Shown: positions 37,024 through 46,191 of the stretch, piece by piece
Layout: every line of letters begins with the position of its first letter
Numbering within the stretch: the stretch's first letter is position 1
Source: Paludibacteraceae bacterium
Lineage (GTDB): Bacteria; Bacteroidota; Bacteroidia; Bacteroidales; Paludibacteraceae
Reading direction: 5' to 3'
Assembly (NCBI GenBank): GCA_031292565.1
Contig: JARLGW010000012.1
Span: forward strand, 124,001 to 188,000
Length of the DNA stretch: 64,000 bases
The notes under the pieces: model-generated
Seen by the model: only the letters and a program-made list of their open reading frames with translations
Databases searched by the model: none
What the model was told of the DNA's origin: nothing
Made by a program: the position numbers and the translations under genes

Positions 37024-37815
37024 ATGAATAAATTGATGCCTGCTCTATTTGTTGGACATGGAAGTCCACTAATTGCAATAGAAAAAAATGAATTTGTTGA
37101 CGAATGGAAAAAAATAGCTGCATCCATTCCAAAACCAAAAGCTATACTCTGTATATCAGCTCATTGGGAAACTCATGGTAGTGCTGTAAATAACAACGAA
37201 AAACCAAAAACTATCCATGATTTTGGCGGTTTTCCAAGAGCTTTATACGAGATAGAATACGCTGCCGAGGGAGATACAAAACTGGCTTCCGAAATTGCAA
37301 AGGATATTGAAGAGATTATGTTAAGTAGTGAATGGGGGATCGATCATGGAGCTTGGACTGTGTTAATGCACATGTATCCCGAAGCAGATATTCCGGTTTT
37401 GCAATTAAGTATTAATCATGATAAGCCTGCACAATATCATTACGACTTGGCTAAAAAACTTTCATACCTCCGCGAACAAGGTGTGCTAATTTTAGGTAGT
37501 GGAAATATTGTGCATAATCTTCAATTGGTAAAATGGACGGATGATAATTATGCAGAACTCTCCTACTTATGGGCTAACGAATTTAACGAACAAGTTAAAA
37601 ATCTTATACAGGAAAATAATCACCAAGCACTAATTGATTATAAAAAAATAGGTAACGATGAAACCGAAAATATTAAACCTATACCAACGCCGGAACATTA
37701 TATACCATTACTATATATTTTAGGTGTAAAAAATGAAAATGACGCTATTTCATTTTATAATGATAAAATTGTAATGGGTTCATTATCTATGATTTGTATA
37801 AAAATAGGAGAATAA
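37024..37815 (+). CDS. Extradiol dioxygenase family protein (YgiD/4,5-DOPA dioxygenase-like)
   Basis: Class III (LigB-type) ring-cleavage dioxygenase homologue of 263 residues. Zinc/iron-binding histidines lie in LFVGHGSPL, ISAHWETHGSA and GIDHGAWTVLMHMYPEADIP, and GSGNIVHNL follows. E. coli YgiD and plant DODA share this layout. The physiological substrate in bacteria is uncertain. Single-gene unit; the 405-base gap downstream is the origin candidate. Confidence 0.87.
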   Translation: MNKLMPALFVGHGSPLIAIEKNEFVDEWKKIAASIPKPKAILCISAHWETHGSAVNNNEKPKTIHDFGGFPRALYEIEYAAEGDTKLASEIAKDIEEIMLSSEWGIDHGAWTVLMHMYPEADIPVLQLSINHDKPAQYHYDLAKKLSYLREQGVLILGSGNIVHNLQLVKWTDDNYAELSYLWANEFNEQVKNLIQENNHQALIDYKKIGNDETENIKPIPTPEHYIPLLYILGVKNENDAISFYNDKIVMGSLSMICIKIGE

Positions 37816-38220
37816 ATTTAGGAACAACAGATTGTTAATAACCTGTTACAAAACGCTTATAATATTTCAAAACTATTACTAGGATATATGAAAACTATTT
37901 CGGAATGCGAAAGGTTTCCACAATATCAAAAAAGTTAGCACATTTTTAATAGAAAGTTATCAGGTAGTTTTAGCATAGTTATTCCTTATCAGTTTATCAA
38001 AACTTATTAACTTTGTACATTATTAGTAGCTGTTGATAAATATTTTAAAATATTCAATTTGAGCTTTTTAATGTGTTTTTAATTGTTTATTACTTTTAGT
38101 CAGACGGTGAAAACTCATTCTGTCAAGTATTTTAGTAAAAAGTTATCAGAACAATTAACAGGCTATATTCATCATCATTTAGTTTTTTAAAAGGTTCTAA
38201 AATTCAAATATAATATAGAT
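37816..38220. other. AT-rich non-coding region, candidate replication origin
   Basis: No gene is seen in 405 bases. Seven motifs of the form TTAT(C/T)A occur within 320 bases. They are TTATTAACA (37833-37841, minus), TTATCAGG (37957-37964), TTATCAGT (37986-37993), TTATCAAAA (37994-38002), TTATTAACT (38004-38012), TTATCAACA (38031-38039, minus) and TTATCAGAA (38143-38151). The first and sixth differ from the DnaA box TTATNCACA at one position. Long A/T tracts surround them. TAACTTTG (38008-38015) could alternatively be a -7 box for nadA. The origin call is inference. Confidence 0.35.
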
Positions 38221-39195
38221 ATGAATTCAAATTTGTTGAAAACCGGTTTTGTGGATGAACCGGTATCGGCGGATATAGATATTAAAAAAGCCATCAAGCA
38301 GCTTTGTAAAGAAAAAAATGCTGTTATTATGGCACACTATTATCAACCAAATGAGATACAAGATATTGCAGATCATATTGGAGATAGCTTGGCTTTGGCT
38401 CAATATGCAACTAAAACCGATGCTGATATTATTATAGTTTGTGGTGTTCATTTTATGGGTGAAACGGCTAAAATTCTTTCACCTAATAAAAAAGTTTTGA
38501 TACCAGACCTTAATGCAGGTTGTTCCTTAGCAGATAGTTGTCCAGCCGATAAATTTGAAGAATTTATAAAACAATATCCCGGTTACACGGTTGTTTCGTA
38601 TGTAAATACAACGGCTGCCGTAAAGGCATTGACCGATGTATGTGTTACTTCAACCAATGCTAGAAAAATAATAGAGCAGTTTCCAACAGATGCAAAATTG
38701 ATATTCGGGCCTGATAGAAATTTGGGTGATTACATTAATAGTGTAACCAATAGAAAAATGGTGCTTTGGGATGGTGCTTGCCATGTGCACGAACAATTTT
38801 CGTTGGAAAAAATATTAGAATTGAAAAAGCAATATCCAAACGCCTTATTATTAGCACATCCCGAATGTAAAAAACCTGTATTGATGGTTTCCGATTATAT
38901 TGGAAGTACACAGGCTTTACTCAATTTTGCTACTGAAAGCAACAAAACGCAATTCATTATAGCTACCGAAAGTGGTATTATTTACGAAATGCGTAAAAAG
39001 AATCCCAATAAGGAGTTTATACCCGCTCCCCCACTCGACAGTTCATGTGGATGCAATGAGTGCAATTTTATGCGTTTAAACACGCTTGAGAAGCTATATA
39101 ATTGTATTAAGTATGAGCAGCCTGAAATAATTATTGAAGAAAGCTTACGGAAAAAGGCTGAAAAGTCAATTTTGAAGATGCTTGAGCTATCATAG
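38221..39195 (+). CDS. nadA: Quinolinate synthase
   Basis: [4Fe-4S] enzyme joining iminoaspartate and dihydroxyacetone phosphate to quinolinate in de novo NAD synthesis. It has 324 residues. The likely cluster ligands are Cys101 (NAGCSLADSC), Cys187 (DGACHVH) and Cys281, in a C-x-C-x2-C group at 276-281; the 101-to-187 spacing fits known NadA proteins. MAHYYQPNEIQDIADHIGDS is the family opening. nadB and nadC are not adjacent, so it appears to stand alone. Confidence 0.95.
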   Translation: MNSNLLKTGFVDEPVSADIDIKKAIKQLCKEKNAVIMAHYYQPNEIQDIADHIGDSLALAQYATKTDADIIIVCGVHFMGETAKILSPNKKVLIPDLNAGCSLADSCPADKFEEFIKQYPGYTVVSYVNTTAAVKALTDVCVTSTNARKIIEQFPTDAKLIFGPDRNLGDYINSVTNRKMVLWDGACHVHEQFSLEKILELKKQYPNALLLAHPECKKPVLMVSDYIGSTQALLNFATESNKTQFIIATESGIIYEMRKKNPNKEFIPAPPLDSSCGCNECNFMRLNTLEKLYNCIKYEQPEIIIEESLRKKAEKSILKMLELS

Positions 39196-39201
39196 AAAAA
39201 A

Positions 39202-39239
39202 GAAACCTTCTAAGTTTTCAAAGCTTAGAAGGTTTGCAT
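39202..39239 (-). repeat. Dispersed 38-base palindromic repeat, copy B
   Basis: GAAACCTTCTAAG, a short loop, then CTTAGAAGGTTTGCAT. It is inverted relative to copy A at 9904-9941 (34/38 identical). It fills most of the 62-base gap between the converging nadA and aminotransferase genes and can act as their terminator. Confidence 0.7.
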
Positions 39240-39257
39240 AATAATATTACTAATTTT

Positions 39258-40382
39258 TTATTCCAAACATTTTTTGAATCTTTCCAAAAATATATTTACA
39301 TCTGCTTTGCTTAAACAAAGAGGCGGTAAAAGACGAATAACGTTGGTTCCACTGGCACCTGTAAACACTTTTTGTTCGTATAATAATTTGCTTCTAAGCT
39401 CTTTGATAGGTTGTTCAAATTCCATTCCTATCATCAATCCAAGACCACGAACTTCTTTTATTTGAGGTATTTTCTGTAATTCCGATTTAAGGTATTCTCC
39501 TATTTTGGCAGCATTTTCAATCAACTTTTCAGCTTTCATAATGTCCAGCACGGCAATACCTGCTGCACAAGCCAAATGATTTCCACCAAAAGTAGTTCCT
39601 AACATACCATGAACGGCTTCAAACATAGGGCTGATAAGCACTCCACCCATAGGAAAACCATTACCCATGCCTTTTGCAATGGTGATTAAATCTGGTTTAA
39701 TATCAGCATGTTGATGAGCAAAAAACTTACCTGTACGTCCATATCCCGATTGAACCTCATCTATAATAAGTATCGTGTTTGTTTTTGTACATTCTTCTCT
39801 TAAAGCTTGTAAAAATTCAACATCGGGTACTACGATTCCACCAACCCCTTGAATACCTTCAATGATAACAGCACATACATCATTTTTTTTCAATGATTTC
39901 CGTACAGCTTCTATATCGTTAACAGGAAGATATTCTACAGAAATATTATCGTTAATAGGAGCTATAATTTTAGGATTGTCCGTTACACGTGCGGCGGCTG
40001 ACGTACGACCATGAAATGCCTTTTTAAAAGCAACAATCTTTTTTCTTCCATTGTAAAACGAAGCTAATTTCAACGCGTTTTCGTTAGCTTCCGCCCCCGA
40101 ATTAATTAAAAAAAGGTTGTAATCATCGTAGCCCGACTGTTTGCCAAGCTTTGTAGCCAGTTCTACTTGTAGTTTATTTATAACTGAATTAGAATAGAAA
40201 GACAAAGAATTTAGTTGCTCGGTCAATTTCTGAACATAGTATGGATGTGTGTGTCCAACAGAAATAACCGCGTGTCCGCCATATAAATCTAAGTATTCAG
40301 TTCCTTGATCATCATAGGTTTGGCAAGCATTGCCTTTTACTATGTTGATATTAAATAGCGGATATACATCAAAGAGCTTCAT
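39258..40382 (-). CDS. Class III PLP aminotransferase (acetyl/succinylornithine aminotransferase-like)
   Basis: Aminotransferase of 374 residues of the ArgD type. Features are the N-terminal LDLYGGHAVISVGHTHP, NSGAEANENALKLA for the cofactor phosphate, and IIDEVQSGYGRTGKFFAHQ with the Asp that contacts the pyridine nitrogen. TIAKGMGNGFPMGG carries the Schiff-base lysine, and TFGGNHLACAAG follows. In Bacteroidetes such enzymes serve arginine synthesis via acylated ornithine, but other arg genes are absent here. The start is supported by a -7 box TAACTTTG on the minus strand at 40448-40455. Confidence 0.85.
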   Translation of the reverse strand: MKLFDVYPLFNINIVKGNACQTYDDQGTEYLDLYGGHAVISVGHTHPYYVQKLTEQLNSLSFYSNSVINKLQVELATKLGKQSGYDDYNLFLINSGAEANENALKLASFYNGRKKIVAFKKAFHGRTSAAARVTDNPKIIAPINDNISVEYLPVNDIEAVRKSLKKNDVCAVIIEGIQGVGGIVVPDVEFLQALREECTKTNTILIIDEVQSGYGRTGKFFAHQHADIKPDLITIAKGMGNGFPMGGVLISPMFEAVHGMLGTTFGGNHLACAAGIAVLDIMKAEKLIENAAKIGEYLKSELQKIPQIKEVRGLGLMIGMEFEQPIKELRSKLLYEQKVFTGASGTNVIRLLPPLCLSKADVNIFLERFKKCLE

Positions 40383-40579
40383 AACTATATATTGAAAAAA
40401 ATTATTATCTTTATTTTGAACGGAGCAAACTCCTAAAAATTCGTTTACAAAGTTAAACCTATTTTATTTCTTTAGGGCATAAAAGATAGCAAAAATTGAT
40501 GTAATTTTAACCCGTCGTATTATATTAACTTAAAAGGGGAAGTTCTTTTTGTTTAAAAATTTAAAGGATAAAATTAAAT

Positions 40580-42247
40580 ATGACCAAAACAATTACCATT
40601 TATTGCAAAAGTAATAATACATATAAAGAATATCCGATAGGGACAACCCTATTGGAGATGATTGATGATTTGAATTTGCCTTGTACCAATCAAGTTGTTT
40701 CGGCAAAGGTTAATTATAAATCGGAGGATTTGAATTTTGCCGTTTACAAGCCCAAGGACATTGAATTTGTTGAAATTACCAGTTCATCAGGTATGCGAGT
40801 TTACGTGCGTAGCCTTTGTATTGTTTTGTCCAAGGCACTTTACGATTTGTTTCCGCAAGCACAATTGTTTGTAGAGCATCCACTCTCCAAAGGATATTAT
40901 TGTAATATTAAAAATTTAGGACGAAAGCTAACCGAGGATGATGTAAAACAAATCAAAAGCCGAATGGCTGAAATCATCCAAAAAGATTTGCCTATTATTC
41001 GTCATGAAAAACAAGGGGATGAAGCCATTCAATTGTTTCGCGAACGCAACGAAATGGACAAGGTTATTTTGTTGGAAACGCTTAGCCGGCCTTATGCCGA
41101 ATATTACGAATTAGACGGGTATTTTGATTATTATAACGGGGCTTTATTGCCTAGTACGGGGCATTTGCGTTTGTTCGACATCCTACCCTGCTATGATGGT
41201 ATTTTAATGAGAATACCATCCCGCACCATCCCCACGGAGCTGGAAGAAGTAATACCTCAACCTAAGATGTATGAAATATTTAAAGAATTCATCGGGTGGA
41301 ATAGTATCATGGGGTTGAGCAACGTGGGTGATTTTAACTTGGCTTGTAAAGAAAAAAAGTCATACGACCTGATAAAAATTGTAGAAGCCTTGCACGAGAA
41401 AAAAATTGCAGGTATTGCTGATAGATTGATTAATAATTTGGATAAAACTCGTTTTGTAATGATTTCCGGGCCTTCATCTTCAGGCAAAACAACCTTTAGC
41501 AAAAGGCTTTCCATACAATTACGAGCAGCCGGAGTTCATCCGCTCAGCATTTCGTTGGACAATTATTTTGTAAATAGAGAACATACTCCGCATGACGAAA
41601 ATGGTGACTATGACTTTGAATCGATAGAAGCCTTGGATATTGAATTTTTCAATAAACAACTCACTCAATTATTAAATGGTGAAGAAATAGAACTTCCATC
41701 GTTTAACTTTGAAACTGGAAAAAGAGTTTTTAAGGGAGAAAAGATAAAGCTTAAAAAAGATAATATCATCTTGATGGAAGGTATTCACGCGTTAAATCCA
41801 ACGCTTACGCCTACCATTCCAGATGAAACCAAATTCAAGATATATGTTTCGGCATTGACAACCATTTCGCTGGATAACCATAACTGGATTCCTACCACCG
41901 ATAATAGGTTGCTTCGCCGTATTCTTAGAGATTATCGTTACCGCGGGTATAGTGCGCAGGAAACCATAGGTCGTTGGCAAAGCGTGAGAAAAGGAGAAGA
42001 CAAATGGATTTTTCCATACCAGGAAAATGCCGATGTGATGTTTAATTCCGCCTTGATTTTTGAATTTGCCGCGTTGAAAAAATATGTAGAACCTATATTG
42101 GCAGAAGTTCCGCGCAATAGCAACGAATATACCGAAGCACATCGGTTGCTGAAGTTTTTAAAATTCTTCCTACCGGTTTATGATAGAGAAATACCCCCTA
42201 CATCCCTTTTAAGAGAGTTTTTGGGCGGTAGTAGTTTTAAATACTAA
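40580..42247 (+). CDS. TGS domain-uridine kinase fusion (nucleoside kinase)
   Basis: Protein of 555 residues common in Bacteroidetes. The N-terminal TGS domain (about 1-65) and a threonyl-tRNA-synthetase-like second domain (about 70-270) precede a uridine kinase/phosphoribulokinase-type P-loop domain. The P-loop is ISGPSSSGKTTFSKRL near 295, followed by LSISLDNYFVNRE and ILMEGIHALNPTL. It probably phosphorylates uridine or another nucleoside. What the tRNA-synthetase-like half does is unknown. It has no co-directional partner until rpoN, 53 bases on. Confidence 0.88.
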   Translation: MTKTITIYCKSNNTYKEYPIGTTLLEMIDDLNLPCTNQVVSAKVNYKSEDLNFAVYKPKDIEFVEITSSSGMRVYVRSLCIVLSKALYDLFPQAQLFVEHPLSKGYYCNIKNLGRKLTEDDVKQIKSRMAEIIQKDLPIIRHEKQGDEAIQLFRERNEMDKVILLETLSRPYAEYYELDGYFDYYNGALLPSTGHLRLFDILPCYDGILMRIPSRTIPTELEEVIPQPKMYEIFKEFIGWNSIMGLSNVGDFNLACKEKKSYDLIKIVEALHEKKIAGIADRLINNLDKTRFVMISGPSSSGKTTFSKRLSIQLRAAGVHPLSISLDNYFVNREHTPHDENGDYDFESIEALDIEFFNKQLTQLLNGEEIELPSFNFETGKRVFKGEKIKLKKDNIILMEGIHALNPTLTPTIPDETKFKIYVSALTTISLDNHNWIPTTDNRLLRRILRDYRYRGYSAQETIGRWQSVRKGEDKWIFPYQENADVMFNSALIFEFAALKKYVEPILAEVPRNSNEYTEAHRLLKFLKFFLPVYDREIPPTSLLREFLGGSSFKY

Positions 42248-42261
42248 AAATTTATTTCGAC

Positions 42262-42293
42262 TATTTTTGTCGATACTTTCAATAGTAACTTTG
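42262..42293 (+). promoter_or_regulatory. Possible -7 boxes ahead of rpoN
   Basis: TATTTTTG (42262-42269) and TAACTTTG (42286-42293) both match TAnnTTTG. The second would start RNA almost at the ATG, so the first is more plausible for a leader of about 25 bases. Confidence 0.4.
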
Positions 42294-42300
42294 TTTTTTT

Positions 42301-43740
42301 ATGCTTAACCAGAGTTTACAACAACGATTACAACAGAAGCTTTCGCCTCAGCAAATACAGGTAATCAAGCTTTTAGAAATACCAACTATTGAATTGGAAG
42401 AACGCATTCATCAAGAGTTGGAGGAGAACCCTGCGCTGGAAGAAGGAACAGAAGAAGTGACTTCCGAAGATGCGGATTTGCTTGAAAACCCTGATGGAGG
42501 AAACAACGATGATATTGATTTGGATGAATACATGCAGGACGATGATATTCCCGACTATAAATTACAAACTAGCAACAGCTCTAAAGACGATAGAAAGGAA
42601 GATATACCTTTTTCTGCCGGAATTACTTTTCACGAATATTTAATTGACCAACTTCATCTTCGAAACCTTACCGAAAGAGAAGAACAGCTTGCCGAATATA
42701 TAATAGGAAACATTGATGAAGAAGGCTATCTGCGCCGTGAAGTTGAAGCCATGGTGGATGATATTGTGTTCCAATTAGGCATAGATGTTTCTAAAAAAGA
42801 ATTGCTAAGCCTATTGGCCATTGTTCAGGATTTTGAGCCTGCCGGTGTAGGAGCTCGCGATTTACAGGAATGTTTATTACTTCAAATACAACGCAAAGAA
42901 CAAACAAGCAATATAAAGACAGCCGGTATAATTATCAAAGATTTCTTTGATGAATTTACCAAAAAACATTTTGAAAAAATAATTAAAAGGCTTGATATCA
43001 GCGAAGATTTGTTTAAAAGAGCCTCTGCCGAGATAGTAAAGCTTAATCCGAAACCCGGAAATGCATGGGGTAGTTTGTTGGAAAGAAACATGCAGCAAGT
43101 AGTTCCCGATTTTGTTCTTGAAGTGGAAAACGGTGAACCCTACGTGGTGCTGAACAATCGGAACGTGCCCGAACTAAGGGTAAGCAACACGTATCAGGAA
43201 ATGTTTCAGGATTATTCCAAGAACAAGAAAAACCGCGAAATGAAAGATGCCGTGATGTTTGTAAAGCAAAAGCTGGATTCAGCCAAATGGTTTATAGATG
43301 CCATCAAACAACGGCACAACACCTTGCTGATAACCATGACGGCTATCGTGAATATTCAAAAAGAATTTTTCTTGAAGGGTGACGAAACCTTGCTTCACCC
43401 TATGATTCTTAAAGATGTGGCTGAGTTAACGGGTTTGGATATTTCCACCATTTCCAGGGTGAGCAACAGTAAGTATATACAAACCGATTTTGGCGTGTAT
43501 CCCGTGAAATTCTTCTTTTCCGAATCCATGCAAACCGATACAGGGGAAGAAGTTTCCTCCCGCGAAATAAAGAGCATCTTGCAAACCTGTATTGAAAACG
43601 AGAATAAAAGAAAACCAATTACAGATGAGCAATTGGCCGATATTTTGAAGGAAAAAGGTTATGTTATTGCCCGCCGTACCGTGGCAAAATATAGAGAACA
43701 ACTGGATATTCCGGTTGCCCGTTTGCGAAAAATGCTTTAA
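42301..43740 (+). CDS. rpoN: RNA polymerase sigma-54 factor
   Basis: Sigma-54 of 479 residues. Region I (activator-interacting) is QSLQQRLQQKLSPQQIQVIK followed by LLEIPTIELEERIHQELEENPALEE. An acidic region II lies at about 50-100, the core-binding domain at about 110-300, and the DNA-binding part ends in the RpoN box ARRTVAKYRE (457-466). It would serve promoters with GG-12/-24 elements together with enhancer-binding proteins, none of which is encoded here. It is followed after 10 bases by the PAP2-like gene and then tadA. Confidence 0.96.
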   Translation: MLNQSLQQRLQQKLSPQQIQVIKLLEIPTIELEERIHQELEENPALEEGTEEVTSEDADLLENPDGGNNDDIDLDEYMQDDDIPDYKLQTSNSSKDDRKEDIPFSAGITFHEYLIDQLHLRNLTEREEQLAEYIIGNIDEEGYLRREVEAMVDDIVFQLGIDVSKKELLSLLAIVQDFEPAGVGARDLQECLLLQIQRKEQTSNIKTAGIIIKDFFDEFTKKHFEKIIKRLDISEDLFKRASAEIVKLNPKPGNAWGSLLERNMQQVVPDFVLEVENGEPYVVLNNRNVPELRVSNTYQEMFQDYSKNKKNREMKDAVMFVKQKLDSAKWFIDAIKQRHNTLLITMTAIVNIQKEFFLKGDETLLHPMILKDVAELTGLDISTISRVSNSKYIQTDFGVYPVKFFFSESMQTDTGEEVSSREIKSILQTCIENENKRKPITDEQLADILKEKGYVIARRTVAKYREQLDIPVARLRKML

Positions 43741-43750
43741 TAATTAAACA

Positions 43751-44362
43751 ATGATGCAAAAATTAGGACATATTATCTCTACCATCTTTCAGCCGTTGTT
43801 AATACCTACCTATGGCCTTCTCTTGCTTTTTCAAGCCGGTTTGTTTACCTATACCCAATTCAATTATAAGTTATTTACCGTTATTTCCATATTTATACTC
43901 ACCGCCATCGTTCCACTTATGGCTATTCTTATCCTGAAAAAAGTTGGGGTGGTTTCCTCCGTCGCTCTTTCCGAAGGCAAGGAAAGAACATTACCCTATT
44001 TGTTTGCAATATTCTCATACATAGCGGCATTAATCTTTTTGTGGCGTATTTACATGCCTGTTTATATTGTAGCCATGATGGCGGGCTGTGTGTTAGCAAC
44101 CACACTGGTAACAATTATAAACATTAAATGGAAAATAAGTGCACATCTTTGTGCCATGGGCTGTTTGTGTGCAGCCATTCTAATTGTTTCTTTCCGTTTA
44201 GGTATTAATTCCACCTGGGTATTGGCTTTTTCTTTTGTAGCCGCAGGTTTTGTATCCATGGCACGTATCGTGCTGGGCGTACACACGCCGTTGCAAACAA
44301 TAGCCGGTTTTGCCTTAGGCTTCATTCTAATAGCCTCTTTCGGTATGATTAACATAGCATAG
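43751..44362 (+). CDS. PAP2-like membrane protein
   Basis: Six-helix membrane protein of 203 residues. It carries degenerate marks of the PAP2 phosphatase fold: SEGKERTLPY (where KxxxxxxRP occurs), KWKISAH (in place of SGH) and ARIVLGVHTPLQTIAG (in place of SRxxxxxHxxxD). Because the first and last motifs are altered, catalytic activity on lipid phosphates is uncertain. It lies 10 bases after rpoN and 7 before tadA, consistent with one transcript. Confidence 0.72.
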   Translation: MMQKLGHIISTIFQPLLIPTYGLLLLFQAGLFTYTQFNYKLFTVISIFILTAIVPLMAILILKKVGVVSSVALSEGKERTLPYLFAIFSYIAALIFLWRIYMPVYIVAMMAGCVLATTLVTIINIKWKISAHLCAMGCLCAAILIVSFRLGINSTWVLAFSFVAAGFVSMARIVLGVHTPLQTIAGFALGFILIASFGMINIA

Positions 44363-44369
44363 CCTCCAC

Positions 44370-44804
44370 ATGTTCGACGACGCGTACTTTATGAAACAAG
44401 CCTTAACAGAAGCTCAAAAAGCTTTTGACATGGACGAGGTACCTGTTGGTGCCGTGGTAGTATGCCAAAACCGGATAATTGCCCGTGCACACAACTACAC
44501 CGAGCACTTGAATGATGTAACCGCCCATGCCGAAATGCAGGCCATTACTGCTGCTACCGGAGCCTTGGGCGGAAAATATTTAACTGACTGTACTCTTTAC
44601 GTCACCGTGGAGCCCTGTGTGATGTGTGCAGGAGCCCTAGGCTGGTCGCAAATAAGCAAAGTGGTATATGGTACTGTGGACGAAAAAAGAGGCTTTCATA
44701 TTTACGCTCCGCGAGCCTTGCACCCAAAAACAGAATTGGTTTCAGGTGTGATGGAAGACAAATGTGCCGCATTAATGAAAGAATTTTTTCAAAAAAAGAG
44801 ATAA
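44370..44804 (+). CDS. tadA: tRNA-specific adenosine deaminase (TadA-type)
   Basis: Zinc deaminase making inosine at A34 of tRNA-Arg. The 144 residues are typical. Zinc ligands and the proton shuttle are His53-Ala-Glu55 (TAHAEMQAI) and Cys83/Cys86 (EPCVMCAGAL). DEVPVGAVVV and the closing AALMKEFFQKKR fit TadA better than guanine or cytosine deaminases. Last gene of the rpoN run. Confidence 0.9.
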   Translation: MFDDAYFMKQALTEAQKAFDMDEVPVGAVVVCQNRIIARAHNYTEHLNDVTAHAEMQAITAATGALGGKYLTDCTLYVTVEPCVMCAGALGWSQISKVVYGTVDEKRGFHIYAPRALHPKTELVSGVMEDKCAALMKEFFQKKR

Positions 44805-44883
44805 ACCTCCCCTAGCCGCCGTGCCGAACCTTTTACATTTTTGGGAAAAATTATGAAAAGATTTAACCACGATAGAATTACTT

Positions 44884-45381
44884 TTATTTTAATTTTTTTG
44901 TTTTCCAAGGCTTAATCACAGATATTGCAATTAAAAATAGCAAAATACAGGCTTGACAAAAAGCACCTATAGTTGTGATAAATGAATCGTGAAGAACCGT
45001 TGGATCTGTTAATGCTAAATTTCTTTTCGTATCAGCAACTTCAAGACAATTATCAAGTAATGGACTAAAATAGAATGTCCCTACAAGGATAACAATAATT
45101 GACACAATCCACTTCACTATTATCCATTTATGCTTAAAAAAGCCCCAGTTAGTAAATATACCATATATTATTGCTGTTATTACAGTTGACATTGCTCCTG
45201 GGATAACTAATGAATTATCGATAATTCGGGATATGTGATATGTAGCATATAGTTCGTCACCCGACTGTGATTTCAATAATGAGATAATAGCCATAGCCAT
45301 GACTCCTACTATCCACATCATAGCAAAAACTAAATGACCTATTTTTAATATTTTTACTCCTTTAGCATTTAATTTATTCAT
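44884..45381 (-). CDS. Four-helix integral membrane protein (DUF2269-like)
   Basis: Membrane protein of 165 residues with four clear hydrophobic helices. The first begins ILKIGHLVFAMMWIVGVMAM, whose helix-borne His is also seen in DUF2269-type proteins; that assignment is by resemblance. Function unknown. It is transcribed away from the DUF169-MarR pair across a region with two identical palindromes, so it is probably under the same regulator. Confidence 0.6.
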   Translation of the reverse strand: MNKLNAKGVKILKIGHLVFAMMWIVGVMAMAIISLLKSQSGDELYATYHISRIIDNSLVIPGAMSTVITAIIYGIFTNWGFFKHKWIIVKWIVSIIVILVGTFYFSPLLDNCLEVADTKRNLALTDPTVLHDSFITTIGAFCQACILLFLIAISVIKPWKTKKLK

Positions 45382-45417
45382 TTTTTGAAATTTTTTGTGA
45401 CTTATATCTATTTGTTG

Positions 45418-45459
45418 TTTGTCATGACAAATATATTTGTTTTATTTGTCATGACAAAT
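45418..45459. promoter_or_regulatory. Twin-palindrome operator with overlapping divergent promoters
   Basis: The perfect 14-bp palindrome TTTGTCATGACAAA occurs twice, at 45418-45431 and 45445-45458, 27 bases centre to centre. Between them lie TATATTTG -7 boxes on both strands (plus 45432-45439; minus 45428-45435). A dimer on either palindrome would block both promoters. The likely binder is the MarR protein encoded at 46181. Confidence 0.8.
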
Positions 45460-45477
45460 ATTTAAATAGTTTTTGAT

Positions 45478-46191
45478 ATGAAAAAAGAAGTTTTTATCGA
45501 TAATTTTAGAAATGCATTCGGCAACTATGAATTGCCCATTGCATTTTGGTATTCGGATAAGCCAGTTTCTACACCGCAAAAAACAGCTGGTTGCTTTATT
45601 GCTTATTTAAAATCTGCACGAGAAGGGGAATTTGTCAGTCTGGATGAAAATACAATTTCGTGCCGTGGGGGTAAAGTTTATACGGGCTATACCGAAGCAA
45701 CACCCTCTTTACATAATTTTGTTTCTGAAAAAGAACGCTACAAAGTAACTTCTGATTTAGTTTCTCAATTTATAAACGATTTAAAAATATCATCAAAATC
45801 TGAAAGGTTTCTTAATTTTGTATCTATAGACAAAGTTGAAAATTTCGAAGATATAGAAGGATTGATTTTTTTCGCCACCCCGGATGTATTGTCAGGTCTT
45901 GTTTCGTGGGTATTATTTGATACCAATAGCCCCGATGCCGTTTCAGCACCCTTCGGTTCCGGTTGTAGTTCAATGATTGCACAAACAGTTGTCGAAAATC
46001 AAAATAATGGACATCGTTCATTTTTAGGATTGTTTGATCCTTCGGTTCGCCCGCATGTGGAATCAAATATATTAACGTTGTCTATACCCATGTCTCGATT
46101 CAAAAAGTTGTATTACACCTTTAATGAATCCTGTTTGCAAGGGACTCACGCGTGGAAAAAAGTAAAACAAAGGATAGAAAATGGAATATAA
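45478..46191 (+). CDS. DUF169 family protein
   Basis: Soluble protein of 237 residues matching the DUF169 family by its opening (PIAFWYSDKPVSTPQKTAGCFIAYLK). The central GLIFFATPDVLSGLVSWVLFD and the Cys-containing APFGSGCSSMIAQ also fit. Function is unknown; some relatives sit near metal or redox genes. It overlaps the following marR gene by 11 bases. That arrangement, plus the operator upstream, points to a small-molecule-responsive unit. Confidence 0.8.
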   Translation: MKKEVFIDNFRNAFGNYELPIAFWYSDKPVSTPQKTAGCFIAYLKSAREGEFVSLDENTISCRGGKVYTGYTEATPSLHNFVSEKERYKVTSDLVSQFINDLKISSKSERFLNFVSIDKVENFEDIEGLIFFATPDVLSGLVSWVLFDTNSPDAVSAPFGSGCSSMIAQTVVENQNNGHRSFLGLFDPSVRPHVESNILTLSIPMSRFKKLYYTFNESCLQGTHAWKKVKQRIENGI

